From SHLQ01 sp964562985 (GTDB taxonomy: Bacteria > Actinomycetota > Acidimicrobiia > Acidimicrobiales > SHLQ01), in contig CAZLWE010000012.1 of assembly GCA_964562985.1 (NCBI GenBank), positions 1 to 64,000 of the forward strand: a stretch of DNA of 64,000 bases, in the 5' to 3' direction. Below are positions 7,772-17,740 of this stretch, piece by piece. The notes below the pieces were generated by a model. It did no database searches, was not told where the DNA came from, and saw nothing but the letters and a program-made list of their open reading frames with translations. Within the stretch, counting starts at the first letter, position 1; every line of letters begins with the position of its first letter. A program made the translations under genes and the position numbers.

Positions 7772-9668
7772 TCACCGCTGAGGACACGAGAGTCAACGTC
7801 TGTTCCCCATCGAGAGTCACGAATACTCCCGCATCACCTTGGTGGAGCGCCGCTGGAGGCCCGGCCAACGTTGTTCGGCTGACGACGGCACTCGTCCGAG
7901 TATCAACCTCGACGAGCGACTCGCCAGCTCGCAGTGCGACCCACACCGAGTTTCCAGCGAATGTGGCATCGACGGGGTCGCGTCCGACCGGAACCGTCAC
8001 CAAGACTTCACCGCTGACCGGGTCGACTCGGCGCAAGGCCCCATCGGCCGCCGACAGCGCCCAGAGCGTGTCAGGACCAGCCGTGACACTCACAATCGCC
8101 TCACCGAGACTGATCGCTTGCACCGTGAAATCAGCCGTATTGATTCGATATACGAGCCCATCTTCGCCGAGCGCCCAAACAGCTCCGGCTCCAATCGTCA
8201 TGTCGACTACGGGGCTCGGCACCGAGACGCTGTTCGTTACTACGCCGTCGGCCTTGTTTATCCGAACGACAAGCTGCAACAACTCGTCATAGGTCCAGTA
8301 ACCCCGCTCCTCTTCGGCAAGAAAGCGTGCGGGTGCATAGTCGACGAAGGTTGGATCTGCTTCATTTGCGAGCGTGAGCACGCCGACACCCGCCGCTTCG
8401 GTGCTGATCCATGCTCGATTGCGCGAGATAAAGAGCGCGGTCGGGGTCGAACCCAGCTCACCTGTCTCCGTGACTTCCCCGTTCGAGCCGTCACCCCAAA
8501 TGGCGTACCGCCCGGCCGCGTCGACGGCGACCAGTCGCCCGTCTTGTTCGTCTGCGAAGGTGGGGGCAAATGGTGCTTCGATCTCCGACACCCGGCCCGG
8601 AGGTAACTCCAGCACGAGTGCGCTCATGTTGGCCAACTGCTGGGCCAACTCGTCATTCTCTGCCTGAAGATCCTGGATCTCTTCCACGAGATCCGCTTCG
8701 GAAGTGTTGGCGAAAACGGTGCTGTCGCCGCCACCTTCTCGGATAACGGCGCTCGCATCAACCAGTTCCGACCGAAGCTCACTCGACGCGGATCGTTCCC
8801 GCAGCCAGAGCGCTCCGAGCAACCCGCAGAGCACCGCGAGAATTGTCGCGAGGGCAAGGAGAATAGGTCCGGTGCGCCGACGGTACCGATCATCGCTGTA
8901 TTCGACGTAGGGGACTTCCGCGGATGTCTGCAAGGCGGGAAGCGCCACTCGCCCGGCATCGCTAAACGAGGCTGGGGAAACACGAGGTGCAGGAGGCTTC
9001 GCCAGGTCGGGCGCGACACGCTGTCCATCTTGAGCGGCAGCCTCGCCAGGCGTACCGGCGAGGTCAGCATCTGTCGCTTCGGAACTTTCCCTCTCTTCTG
9101 GTGCTCGGAGATCAAAGGTGATCGGAGCATTCTCCGCTTTTGGAGCGCTCGTCGAGGTTGTCGACGACGCAGACCGCGCCTTTGTCCTCGCTACGGAATC
9201 CCACGCAGTTTGCTGACGAGCGAGCTCGCGTTTGGCGTCAATCTCGTCGCGAAGGTCGATCTTGGGCCAACCATCGGCCACGGCTTCCTCAGGTTCAGAA
9301 CCCGAGCTCACCGTTTCCTCGGTGGCAGCTTCATCGTCTGGGGCATCGTGGACTTCTGAGACCGCTTCTTCGAAGGCGCCACGTTCGTCGTCATCGACCA
9401 ATTCGGCAGGGTCGTCATCGGACTGAGCCCCCGTCGGGCGATCACTCTCCCAACGGAGAGGAACGTCGGCATCGTCGCGTTGTTCGATCGGAGGACGCTG
9501 TGGCGCCATCTGTCGCTGCAGACCCGAAGTTCCGGGGACACCAGTGCTAGATAGATCGGCCGCACCGTATCGAGACTGTCGCTGCGAATCACGAACCGGT
9601 TCCTGTGGCGGATACCACTTCCCATCTCCACCGATCCACCACCCGGGACCACCCCATTGCTCACTCAT
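7752..9668 (-). CDS. Single-pass membrane protein with coiled coil and beta-propeller-like domain
   Basis: 638 residues if the ATG at 9668 is used; a TTG five codons earlier is possible. It starts with PGWWIGGDGKWYPPQ, a short Trp/Tyr motif related to DUF2510. A long acidic, low-complexity cytoplasmic region follows to about residue 255, then one membrane segment (LLALATILAVLCGLLGALWL), a short coiled coil (EIQDLQAENDELAQQLANM), and a C-terminal half of repeated short strands with YVTN/PQQ-like spacing that should form an extracytoplasmic beta-propeller. I infer a binding or scaffold role at the cell surface; no catalytic motif is visible. It overlaps the downstream methyltransferase. Confidence 0.75.
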   Translation of the reverse strand: MSEQWGGPGWWIGGDGKWYPPQEPVRDSQRQSRYGAADLSSTGVPGTSGLQRQMAPQRPPIEQRDDADVPLRWESDRPTGAQSDDDPAELVDDDERGAFEEAVSEVHDAPDDEAATEETVSSGSEPEEAVADGWPKIDLRDEIDAKRELARQQTAWDSVARTKARSASSTTSTSAPKAENAPITFDLRAPEERESSEATDADLAGTPGEAAAQDGQRVAPDLAKPPAPRVSPASFSDAGRVALPALQTSAEVPYVEYSDDRYRRRTGPILLALATILAVLCGLLGALWLRERSASSELRSELVDASAVIREGGGDSTVFANTSEADLVEEIQDLQAENDELAQQLANMSALVLELPPGRVSEIEAPFAPTFADEQDGRLVAVDAAGRYAIWGDGSNGEVTETGELGSTPTALFISRNRAWISTEAAGVGVLTLANEADPTFVDYAPARFLAEEERGYWTYDELLQLVVRINKADGVVTNSVSVPSPVVDMTIGAGAVWALGEDGLVYRINTADFTVQAISLGEAIVSVTAGPDTLWALSAADGALRRVDPVSGEVLVTVPVGRDPVDATFAGNSVWVALRAGESLVEVDTRTSAVVSRTTLAGPPAALHQGDAGVFVTLDGEQTLTLVSSAVSGDDAG

Positions 9669-9830
9669 CGCTCGAATGGCCAAAGCTCGCGCGTGCGCGG
9701 CACTAAAAGTCGCAGAATTTTCGATGGCGCCAGCGAGTACATCTCAGGCTAAAGAGTACCTGCTGAGAGGCGATTATTCCTCTTGGAATAGCTCCTGTGG
9801 TATCGCTCTTCAGCAACGTTCAGGCGGCCT

Positions 9831-11687
9831 TCAGCGAAGATGCAGGTGTTCCCACACGTTCTTGGCCACCGCATCGGGGAGCCAACTCAAGGCCAACAGA
9901 TCCTCGACACTGGCCGCTTTGACAGCGCGGACCCCTCCGAATTCCTTGATCAACCGCGCCTTTCGGGCTGGCCCGAGCCCCGCAATGTCGTCCAGGGCGG
10001 ACTTCGTCATCCGCTTTCCCCGAAGTTGTCGGTGATAGGTGATGGCGAATCGGTGCGACTCGTCTCGAAGGCGTTGCAAGAGATAGAGCGCTTCGGATTG
10101 ACGGGGGATTCGGATTGCCTCGCTTCGACCAGGAACGAACACCTCCTCGAATTGCTTGGCTAGTGAAACGATTGGGATCTCCTCCTCAAGGCCCAAACCC
10201 TCCAGCACCGCCAAGGACGCCGAAAGTTGCCCCTTTCCACCGTCCACCACGATCAGGTTCGGCGGGTACGCGAACTTTCCTCGCTCCTCGATCGGCTTCT
10301 CTCGGTCGAGGAGGTAGCTCCGCAATCGCCGGTCGAGAACCTCTGCCATTGCGGCAAAGTCATTGTTGCCATCCACGGTCTTGATCTTGAAGCGCCGGTA
10401 GTCCGACTTCTTCGGCAGGCCATCCTCGACAACCACCATCGAACCCACATAGTCGGTCCCCTGAATATGGCTCATGTCGTAGCACTCGATCCGTAGCGGC
10501 GCTTCCTCCAAACCCAGGTGCTCCTGCAGCTCGTTCAGGGCTCGCGAACGGCTGTTGTGGTCCGAGGCGCGCTTGAGTCGATGCCGAGTGAACGACTCCT
10601 TCGCGTTGCGAGTCACGGTCTCCAACAGCGCTCGTTTGTCGCCACGCTGTGGTATGCGAATTGACACTTGGGAGCCCCGCAACGCTCCGAGCCAGGCCGC
10701 GTACAATTCCGGATCGCTGCTCTCGGTCGGAACGAGGACCGCTTTGGGATAGCCGACGGCGGGTTCTTCGGAATACACGCCTTCGAGAATCCTGTCGATC
10801 AATTCGGCCTCGTCGACCTCTTCGACTCGATCGACGATGAAACCGCGCCTGCCGACCACACGCCCGCGCCGCACGAAGAAGACCTGTACCGCAGTCTCCA
10901 GTTCGTCGCCGTGAGTACCAATAATGTCGAAATCGTCAGCTCGGTTACCGACCATCTGTTGCTTCTCGATGGCTTTTCGGACCGAACCGAGTTGATCTCG
11001 CAGACGTGCGGCGTACTCGAACTCATATGCCTGCGCCGCGCCGGCCATCCGCTGCTCCAGATCGGCGATCACCGACTCGGTATCACCATCAAGAAAGGCG
11101 ACGAGATCCGAAACGAGCTGGTCGTAGTCCTCGGATGTGATCTCCCCCACACAAGGCCCGGAACACTTCTCAATATGAAACAACAAACACGGCCGACCCA
11201 GCTTTGCGTGACGATTCAATTTGTTGTCCGAACATGTTCGAATCGGAAAGGTTCGAAGCAACAGGTCGAGCGTTTCTCGGATTGCGTAGGCGTGCCCGAA
11301 CGGCCCGAAGTAGCGCACACCCTTGCGCTTCTTGCCGCGCATCACCATGGCCCGAGGCCAATCGTCGGACTCGGTCACGGCGAGAAATGGGTAGCTTTTG
11401 TCGTCAACAAGACGAATATTGAAGCGAGGGCGGTGCTGTTTGATCAACGAGTATTCGAGCATCAACGCTTCGAGTTCGTTGTCGACCTGGATCCATTCGA
11501 CCGACTCCGCAGTTCGGACCATCGTCGCCGTACGCATGGGGAGGTTCTTCTGGAAATAGCTTCCTAGCCGGCTTCGGAGGCTCTTGGCTTTCCCGACATA
11601 AATGATGCGCCCGTCGCTGTCCCGGAACTGATAACTACCCGGAGCATCCGGGATCGAACCTGTCGGCGGACGCTCAACCACGTGCAT
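9831..11687 (-). CDS. uvrC: Excinuclease ABC subunit C
   Basis: The 618-residue nuclease of nucleotide excision repair, which cuts on both sides of a lesion after UvrA-UvrB loading. The N-terminal GIY-YIG domain spans about residues 12-92 (IIYVGKAKSLRSRLGSYF). A UVR motif for UvrB binding lies near residue 205-240. The RNase H-like second nuclease follows (IECYDMSHIQGTDYVGSMVV; IVVDGGKGQL), and a C-terminal helix-hairpin-helix pair starts with ALDDIAGLGPARKARL. Full length. It is divergent from a cytidylyltransferase-like gene and lies 1 kb from uvrA. Confidence 0.97.
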   Translation of the reverse strand: MHVVERPPTGSIPDAPGSYQFRDSDGRIIYVGKAKSLRSRLGSYFQKNLPMRTATMVRTAESVEWIQVDNELEALMLEYSLIKQHRPRFNIRLVDDKSYPFLAVTESDDWPRAMVMRGKKRKGVRYFGPFGHAYAIRETLDLLLRTFPIRTCSDNKLNRHAKLGRPCLLFHIEKCSGPCVGEITSEDYDQLVSDLVAFLDGDTESVIADLEQRMAGAAQAYEFEYAARLRDQLGSVRKAIEKQQMVGNRADDFDIIGTHGDELETAVQVFFVRRGRVVGRRGFIVDRVEEVDEAELIDRILEGVYSEEPAVGYPKAVLVPTESSDPELYAAWLGALRGSQVSIRIPQRGDKRALLETVTRNAKESFTRHRLKRASDHNSRSRALNELQEHLGLEEAPLRIECYDMSHIQGTDYVGSMVVVEDGLPKKSDYRRFKIKTVDGNNDFAAMAEVLDRRLRSYLLDREKPIEERGKFAYPPNLIVVDGGKGQLSASLAVLEGLGLEEEIPIVSLAKQFEEVFVPGRSEAIRIPRQSEALYLLQRLRDESHRFAITYHRQLRGKRMTKSALDDIAGLGPARKARLIKEFGGVRAVKAASVEDLLALSWLPDAVAKNVWEHLHLR

Positions 11688-11772
11688 AACCTAACGGCAG
11701 TGTCACCACTCTGGCGTCGTACCGGCTAGCGTGTAGACCGGATTGGCCTCGGGCGGCTTGAGGAGGATTTCT

Positions 11773-12777
11773 GTGAGCATGCTGCTCGTCGTACAAGCTG
11801 GCTATGACGGAACCGACCGTCGCGACTCTCACTTGAGGAGGTTCGCGGACGCTAGCGTTCTCGATCACGCCTTGCGTCGACTGTCAACCTTTACGGATGG
11901 CCCCCTCATCGTCTCGATTTCCGACCTACCGATGGACGACGAGGTCGAGGCGGTCGCGGTCGCTCACGGTGCCGCTGTGGTTAAGGGACCCTCCGATGAC
12001 CTCCTCGCACGATTCGTCGAGGTAATCGCCGACTATCCGGCCGAGCATCTGGTTCGAGTACCCGCGGACTCACCCTTCATCGACGGCCATTTGGTCAGCG
12101 AGATCGTCCGTCACCATGTGGAGTCCGGCGCGGATTACACGTCGAACACGTTGCTGCGGACATTCCCACGAGGACTGGAGGTCGAGGCAGTCCGATCCGA
12201 CGCCCTCCTCGACGCTGCCGAACAAGCAAATGCTGAAGAACGAGCCGGCGTAACCACCTTCATTACCCGTCGACCAGCCACCTACGCGCTGAGCGCCGTC
12301 CTCGCCGCCGGCGACTACGAAGATCACGACTGGCGTTCTACCGACGCTGCGTCGGTAGGGCGACTAACCGACCTTCTCAACGCAAGTGGCGGCGACGCGA
12401 CCCGCGCCTGGAGCGACTACCTCCCCTTCGACAAGCCCATCGCTCCCCCGTCGACCATCCGCCTCCGTGTCGCTCGAGAAAACGTCGCAGCAGCCGTCGC
12501 GGAGCTACCCGAGCTCGTCGGGCATCCGCCTGAGCCCTTTCCGCTCGGCGATGCGAGCCGCCGCTCCTGGGGTGTTTGGTCAGACGATCAACTCATCGGT
12601 GCCGTCACCGTTTCGGTACAGAACGGTTGGGGAACCCTGGCCGGGCACTTTGCTCCTGGGCTTGACCCGACACTCGCCGATGACACTCTTCGCGCTGTAG
12701 ACCGCCGACTTCTCGATGATCAGCAGGTCTTGGCGCTCACGGTCGACGGCTCTCGAATCCGCCAGTACCGCAACTGA
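11773..12777 (+). CDS. Cytidylyltransferase-like protein (SpsF/CTP_transf_3 family)
   Basis: 334 residues from the GTG at 11773, chosen because AGGAGG lies 6 bases upstream; an ATG two codons later is the alternative. The N-terminal 240 residues resemble SpsF/KdsB-like nucleotidyltransferases: an opening LLVVQAGYDGTDRR segment in place of the usual IIQAR loop, VLDHALRRL, VRVPADSPFIDGHLV (the D-S-P motif), and GLEVEAV. The C-terminal 100 residues are a separate alpha/beta region with no clear relative. Such enzymes make CMP-activated surface sugars; whether this one is active is uncertain, because the first basic loop is altered. It stands alone on the plus strand between uvrC and uvrA. Confidence 0.72.
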   Translation: MSMLLVVQAGYDGTDRRDSHLRRFADASVLDHALRRLSTFTDGPLIVSISDLPMDDEVEAVAVAHGAAVVKGPSDDLLARFVEVIADYPAEHLVRVPADSPFIDGHLVSEIVRHHVESGADYTSNTLLRTFPRGLEVEAVRSDALLDAAEQANAEERAGVTTFITRRPATYALSAVLAAGDYEDHDWRSTDAASVGRLTDLLNASGGDATRAWSDYLPFDKPIAPPSTIRLRVARENVAAAVAELPELVGHPPEPFPLGDASRRSWGVWSDDQLIGAVTVSVQNGWGTLAGHFAPGLDPTLADDTLRAVDRRLLDDQQVLALTVDGSRIRQYRN

Positions 12778-12794
12778 CTCAGGCGGGGACGACG

Positions 12795-15647
12795 TCAGAC
12801 CAGCAGCTTGGCAAGGAACCGGCCGGTGTGGCTCTCAGGGACCGCTGCCAGCTCTTCTGGGGTGCCATACGCCAGCACCTTGCCACCGCCTGAACCACCC
12901 TCAGGGCCCAAATCGATGAGATAGTCAGCCGTCTTGATGACGTCGAGGTTGTGCTCGATCACCAAAACGGAGTTGCCCTGATCGACCAAGCGACTGAGCA
13001 CCGTGAGGAGACGTCGTATGTCTTCAAAGTGCAAACCGGTCGTTGGCTCATCAAGTATGTACATCGTGTGTCCTGTCGATCGTTTGGCCAACTCTGAAGC
13101 CAGCTTGACCCGCTGGGCTTCGCCGCCGGACAACGTCGGCGCGGGCTGACCCAGTCGCACATAGCCCAGACCCACATCGACAAGCGTCTGCAGGTGACGC
13201 GCGATCGTGGGCTGGTTCGCGAAGAACTCGAGAGCCTCCTCGATCGGCATGGCGAGCACGTCGGCGATATTTTTGCCCTTGAACAAGATGTCGAGCGTGT
13301 CTCGGTTGTAACGCTTGCCTGCACAAAGTTCGCAGGGCACGTACACATCGGGCAGGAAGTGCATCTCGATCTTGATCGTCCCATCGCCCGAGCACGCTTC
13401 GCAGCGCCCTCCTTTGACGTTGAACGAGAACCGGCCCGGCAGGTAGCCACGGACTTTGGCTTCGTTGGTCTGCGCGAAGAGTTTGCGGACATGGTCGAAC
13501 ACCCCGGTGTAGGTGGCCGGGTTGGAGCGTGGGGTGCGTCCGATCGGACTTTGGTCGATCGCGATCACCTTGTCGATGTGGTCGGTGCCTTCGACCTTTT
13601 TGTGCAATCCCGGAGGCATCTTTGATCCGTAGATCTTCTGCATGAGACTCGGCAGGAGAATCTGGTTAACGAGCGAGGACTTACCCGAGCCCGATACTCC
13701 TGTGACGCACACGAAGACCCCGAGCGGAATCTCCACGTCGACGTTTTGCAGGTTGTTCTCCCGAGCGCCGCGGACCCAGATGGATTCGCCCTTCGGTGGT
13801 CGACGCATTTCGGGTACGGCGATCGACTTCTTGCCCGAGAGGTACTGGCCGGTCAGCGACTTTTTGTTCTTCAAAAGCTGCTTGTAGGTGCCGGAGTGCA
13901 CGATCTGTCCACCATGCTCGCCTGCGCCCGGACCGATGTCGACGATGTGATCAGCGATCGCCATCGTTTCCTCGTCGTGTTCGACCACCAAGACCGTGTT
14001 CCCGAGCTCGCGCAGCCGGATAAGGGTCTCGATCAGCCGTTTGTTGTCTCGCTGGTGGAGCCCGATCGACGGTTCGTCGAGCACGTAGAGCACGCCCACC
14101 AGTCCGCTACCGATCTGGCTGGCGAGACGAATTCGCTGCGCCTCCCCTCCCGCCAACGTGGATGCATTTCTTGACAGCGACAGGTAATCCAGGCCGACGT
14201 CGAGGAGGAACCCCATTCGAGCGTTGACCTCTTTCACCACCTGCTCGGCGATGATCATGTCTCGGTCGTTCAGCTCCAGGCCGGACAACGCTTTCGCTGC
14301 CTCACCGATGGACATCGAACAGATGTCGTGAATGTTGTAGCCATCAACCGTCACGGCCATGCTCAGGGCATTCAATCGGGCGCCCTCGCAAACCGGACAG
14401 TGCACCGTGCGCATGTAGCCCTCGATCTGCTCTCGCTGGCTGTCGCTCTCGGACTCTTGATGACGACGCTGCAGATACGGGACCGCTCCTTCGAACTTCG
14501 CCTCGTAGGTTCGCTGACGGCCAAAGCGGTTCTTGTAGCGGACGGTGACACGTTGTTTCATGCCACCGCGAAGCAAAATCTTCTGCTGGGCCTTGGGGAG
14601 GTCTTCCCACGGCACGTCCAGGGGGATGTCTTTCTCGGCGCAAACCGCTTCGACCATCCGACTGTAATACCGAGTTCGGCTACTCGAAAAAGGAGCGATG
14701 GCCCCTCCACTGATGGTCGCCTCAGGGTCTGGTACGACCAGCCGCTCGTCCACCTCAAAGACGGTTCCGAGTCCATCGCAATGGGCACACGCCCCGTAGG
14801 GAGAGTTGAAGGAGAAGTTCCTCGGCGCGATCTCGTCGAAAGACTTTCCATCCGATGGCCGGGATAGGTGCTGGCTAAAGACGATGACCTCAGGCTCGGC
14901 GTCGGGAACGTCACGTCCGGGCATCACCTGGATCTCCGCAATGCCGTCGGCCAGTTGCAGCGCTGTCTCCATCGACTCGGTCAGACGACGATCGATACCG
15001 TCGCGCAAGACGAGGCGGTCTACAACAACTTGGATCGTGTGGGTTTCGTAGCGCTCTAAGTCGAGTTCGATGTCGTCGAGGTGTTCGAGCTCAATCGGGT
15101 CGCCATCGACGATGGCGCGTGCGAATCCTTGGCCGGCAAGATCGGCGAGGAGGGTGTCATAGGTGCCCTTACGGCCTCGCACGACGGGTGCGAGAACTTG
15201 AAACCGCGTTCCCTCCTCCATCAACAAGATTCGGTCCACGATCTGTTGGGGGGTTTGGCGCTCCAGGCGTTCGCCCGTTTCAGGGTCATGGGCAACACCG
15301 ATCCGGGCGAACAGCAAACGCAGATAGTCATAGACTTCGGTGACGGTGCCCACCGTTGAACGAGGATTTCGGGACGCACTCTTCTGGTCGATCGAAATCG
15401 CGGGAGACAAGCCTTCGATGAAGTCGACGTCCGGCTTGTCCATCTGCCCAAGGAACTGGCGTGCATACGCGCTGAGCGACTCGACATAGCGGCGTTGCCC
15501 TTCAGCGTAGATCGTGTCGAACGCGAGCGAGGATTTGCCGGACCCTGACAATCCGGTAAAGACGATGAGCTTGTCTCTCGGCAGATCGAGGTCGACGTTG
15601 CGGAGGTTGTGTTCGCGTGCGCCTTGCACGACCAAACGGTCAGCCAT
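12795..15647 (-). CDS. uvrA: Excinuclease ABC subunit A
   Basis: The 950-residue damage-recognition ATPase of nucleotide excision repair. It has two ABC modules: Walker A GLSGSGKSS near residues 32-40 and GVSGSGKSS in the second half, each with its own signature (LAGGEAQRIRLA, LSGGEAQRVKLA). Cysteine pairs for zinc modules appear as CAHC (residues near 285), CPVCEGARL and CEACSGDG...CELCAGKRY. Full length, no anomalies. It lies 38 bp downstream of uvrB on the same strand. Confidence 0.98.
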   Translation of the reverse strand: MADRLVVQGAREHNLRNVDLDLPRDKLIVFTGLSGSGKSSLAFDTIYAEGQRRYVESLSAYARQFLGQMDKPDVDFIEGLSPAISIDQKSASRNPRSTVGTVTEVYDYLRLLFARIGVAHDPETGERLERQTPQQIVDRILLMEEGTRFQVLAPVVRGRKGTYDTLLADLAGQGFARAIVDGDPIELEHLDDIELDLERYETHTIQVVVDRLVLRDGIDRRLTESMETALQLADGIAEIQVMPGRDVPDAEPEVIVFSQHLSRPSDGKSFDEIAPRNFSFNSPYGACAHCDGLGTVFEVDERLVVPDPEATISGGAIAPFSSSRTRYYSRMVEAVCAEKDIPLDVPWEDLPKAQQKILLRGGMKQRVTVRYKNRFGRQRTYEAKFEGAVPYLQRRHQESESDSQREQIEGYMRTVHCPVCEGARLNALSMAVTVDGYNIHDICSMSIGEAAKALSGLELNDRDMIIAEQVVKEVNARMGFLLDVGLDYLSLSRNASTLAGGEAQRIRLASQIGSGLVGVLYVLDEPSIGLHQRDNKRLIETLIRLRELGNTVLVVEHDEETMAIADHIVDIGPGAGEHGGQIVHSGTYKQLLKNKKSLTGQYLSGKKSIAVPEMRRPPKGESIWVRGARENNLQNVDVEIPLGVFVCVTGVSGSGKSSLVNQILLPSLMQKIYGSKMPPGLHKKVEGTDHIDKVIAIDQSPIGRTPRSNPATYTGVFDHVRKLFAQTNEAKVRGYLPGRFSFNVKGGRCEACSGDGTIKIEMHFLPDVYVPCELCAGKRYNRDTLDILFKGKNIADVLAMPIEEALEFFANQPTIARHLQTLVDVGLGYVRLGQPAPTLSGGEAQRVKLASELAKRSTGHTMYILDEPTTGLHFEDIRRLLTVLSRLVDQGNSVLVIEHNLDVIKTADYLIDLGPEGGSGGGKVLAYGTPEELAAVPESHTGRFLAKLLV

Positions 15648-15685
15648 AATCCAGGGGGTTCACTCTCTCTCGGCGCGTCATGTGC

Positions 15686-17740
15686 CTAGATCATCTCTCG
15701 CAATTCTCGCTTGAGGTCTTTGATCTCGTCTCGTAGGCGGGCAGCGTATTCGAACTTCAGCTCGCCTGACGCCTCGAGCATCTCTTCTTCTAACGTGCGA
15801 ATGAGCTTTTCGAGATCGGCGTGGCCCATGCCGTCTGCATTGATCACTCGTCGGTCCGCGTCGCGGCTGCGTTTGCGCTTGCCGTCCCCCGGCACGGGGG
15901 CGGTCTCTGCGGCAGGACGCAGCATCGCCAGGATGTCGGTGACCGCTTTACGGATGGTCTGCGGGTTGATCCCGTGTTCTTCGTTGTACGCGAGTTGCAG
16001 TCCTCGACGCCGCATCGTTTCGCTGATCGCTCGCTGCATCGAATCGGTCATCCGATCCGCGTACATCACCACTTGGCCATCGACGTTTCGAGCGGCACGA
16101 CCGATCATCTGGATCAGCGATGTTTCCGAACGCAAGAAACCCTCTTTGTCGGCATCGAGAATCGCCACGAGTGACACCTCGGGAAGGTCGAGGCCCTCGC
16201 GCAGCAGGTTGATTCCGACGAGCACGTCGAACTCCCCCAAGCGAAGATCACGAAGGATTTCGATGCGCTCGAGGGTGTCAACCTCGGAGTGAAGGTAGCG
16301 AACTCGCAGGCCAAGTTCGAGCAGATAGTCGGTAAGGTCCTCCGACATCTTCTTGGTGAGCGTCGTCACCAGGACTCGGTGATCCAGTTCGATGCGCTCG
16401 TTGATCATCGCCACCAGATCGTCGATCTGACCCTTTGTGGGCTTGACGATGACCTCCGGGTCGACGAGGCCGGTTGGGCGCACGATCTGCTCGACGACCT
16501 GATCGGAAACGTCGAGCTCATAGGCGCCGGGCGTTGCCGACAAGAACACGACCTGGTTGGTGGAGGTAAGCCACTCGTCGAAGCGCAGCGGCCGGTTGTC
16601 AGCCGCGGAGGGCAACCGGAACCCGTGCTCGATCAACATGTCTTTGCGGCTCCGGTCACCGGCGTGCTGGCCGTGCAGCTGGGGCACTGCAACGTGCGAC
16701 TCGTCGAGCACCATCAAGAAGTCATCGGGGAAGTAGTCGAGCAGCGTGTAGGGCCGATCGCCATAGCTTCGCCCGTCGAGGTGCATCGAGTAGTTCTCGA
16801 TGCCGTTGCAATAGCCCACCTCGGCCATCATCTCGAGGTCGTATTGGGTGCGCATGCGAAGACGTTGCGCTTCGAGCAACTTGCCCTCCTCCTCGAAGAG
16901 CGCCAAGCGAACTTGTAGCTCCTGTTCGATACCGACGATCGCGGAGCGCAAACGCTCTTCGGAAGCCACGTAATGCGTCGCCGAGAAGATCGACACATCT
17001 TCGAGCACAGCCACTCGTTCTCCGGTCAGCGGGTCGATACGGGTGATCTGTTCGATCTCGTCGCCGAACATCTCGATCCGCACGACCGTCTCGTCATAGG
17101 CGGGATGCACCTCAATGGTGTCGCCACGCACCCGAAACTTTGCGCGGACCAGATTCATGTCGTTGCGTTCGTATTGCATGTCGACCAACGAACGCAGGAT
17201 GTCTCGCTGATCGATCTCTTGGCCCGAGCGCAGATGCAACAGCTGCGCCTCGTACTCCTCGGGTGCACCCAGACCGTAGATGCATGACACGGACGCAACC
17301 ACGATCGTGTCTCGTCGGGTCAACAACGAGCTGGTCGAGGAATGGCGTAGACGATCGATTTCGTCGTTGACCGAGCTGTCCTTCTCGATGTAGGTGTCGC
17401 TCGAGGGCATATAGGCCTCGGGCTGGTAGTAGTCGTAGTAGCTGACGAAATACTCGACCCGATTGTTTGGGAAGAACTCCCGCAGCTCATTGGCGAGCTG
17501 TGCTGCGAGCGATTTGTTCGGGGCGATGACCAGCGTCGGGCGCTGCACCTTCTCGATCGTCCACGCGATCGTCGCGCTCTTACCCGAACCGGTGATACCG
17601 AGCAGCGTTTGAAACTTGTCGCCTCGTTCAACCCCATGTGCGAGCGCCTCGATCGCCTTGGGTTGGTCCCCCGCCGGTTCGAACTCCGTGACCATCTCGA
17701 ATGGGCGACCTTCTTCAAAGACCACTTCAACGGAACTCAT
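15686..17740 (-). CDS. uvrB: Excinuclease ABC subunit B
   Basis: The 684-residue helicase-like damage verifier of nucleotide excision repair. Walker A is GITGSGKS near residue 43. The flexible beta-hairpin follows (YFVSYYDYYQPEAYMPSSDTYIEKD, about 95-120), then LMVLDESHVAVPQL (the DESH box), helicase motifs GINLLREGLDLPEVSLV and QMIGRAARN, and a C-terminal UVR motif (EFAARLRDEIKDL-like) that binds UvrC. It overlaps coaE by 4 bases (ATGA), which suggests translational coupling. Confidence 0.98.
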   Translation of the reverse strand: MSSVEVVFEEGRPFEMVTEFEPAGDQPKAIEALAHGVERGDKFQTLLGITGSGKSATIAWTIEKVQRPTLVIAPNKSLAAQLANELREFFPNNRVEYFVSYYDYYQPEAYMPSSDTYIEKDSSVNDEIDRLRHSSTSSLLTRRDTIVVASVSCIYGLGAPEEYEAQLLHLRSGQEIDQRDILRSLVDMQYERNDMNLVRAKFRVRGDTIEVHPAYDETVVRIEMFGDEIEQITRIDPLTGERVAVLEDVSIFSATHYVASEERLRSAIVGIEQELQVRLALFEEEGKLLEAQRLRMRTQYDLEMMAEVGYCNGIENYSMHLDGRSYGDRPYTLLDYFPDDFLMVLDESHVAVPQLHGQHAGDRSRKDMLIEHGFRLPSAADNRPLRFDEWLTSTNQVVFLSATPGAYELDVSDQVVEQIVRPTGLVDPEVIVKPTKGQIDDLVAMINERIELDHRVLVTTLTKKMSEDLTDYLLELGLRVRYLHSEVDTLERIEILRDLRLGEFDVLVGINLLREGLDLPEVSLVAILDADKEGFLRSETSLIQMIGRAARNVDGQVVMYADRMTDSMQRAISETMRRRGLQLAYNEEHGINPQTIRKAVTDILAMLRPAAETAPVPGDGKRKRSRDADRRVINADGMGHADLEKLIRTLEEEMLEASGELKFEYAARLRDEIKDLKRELREMI

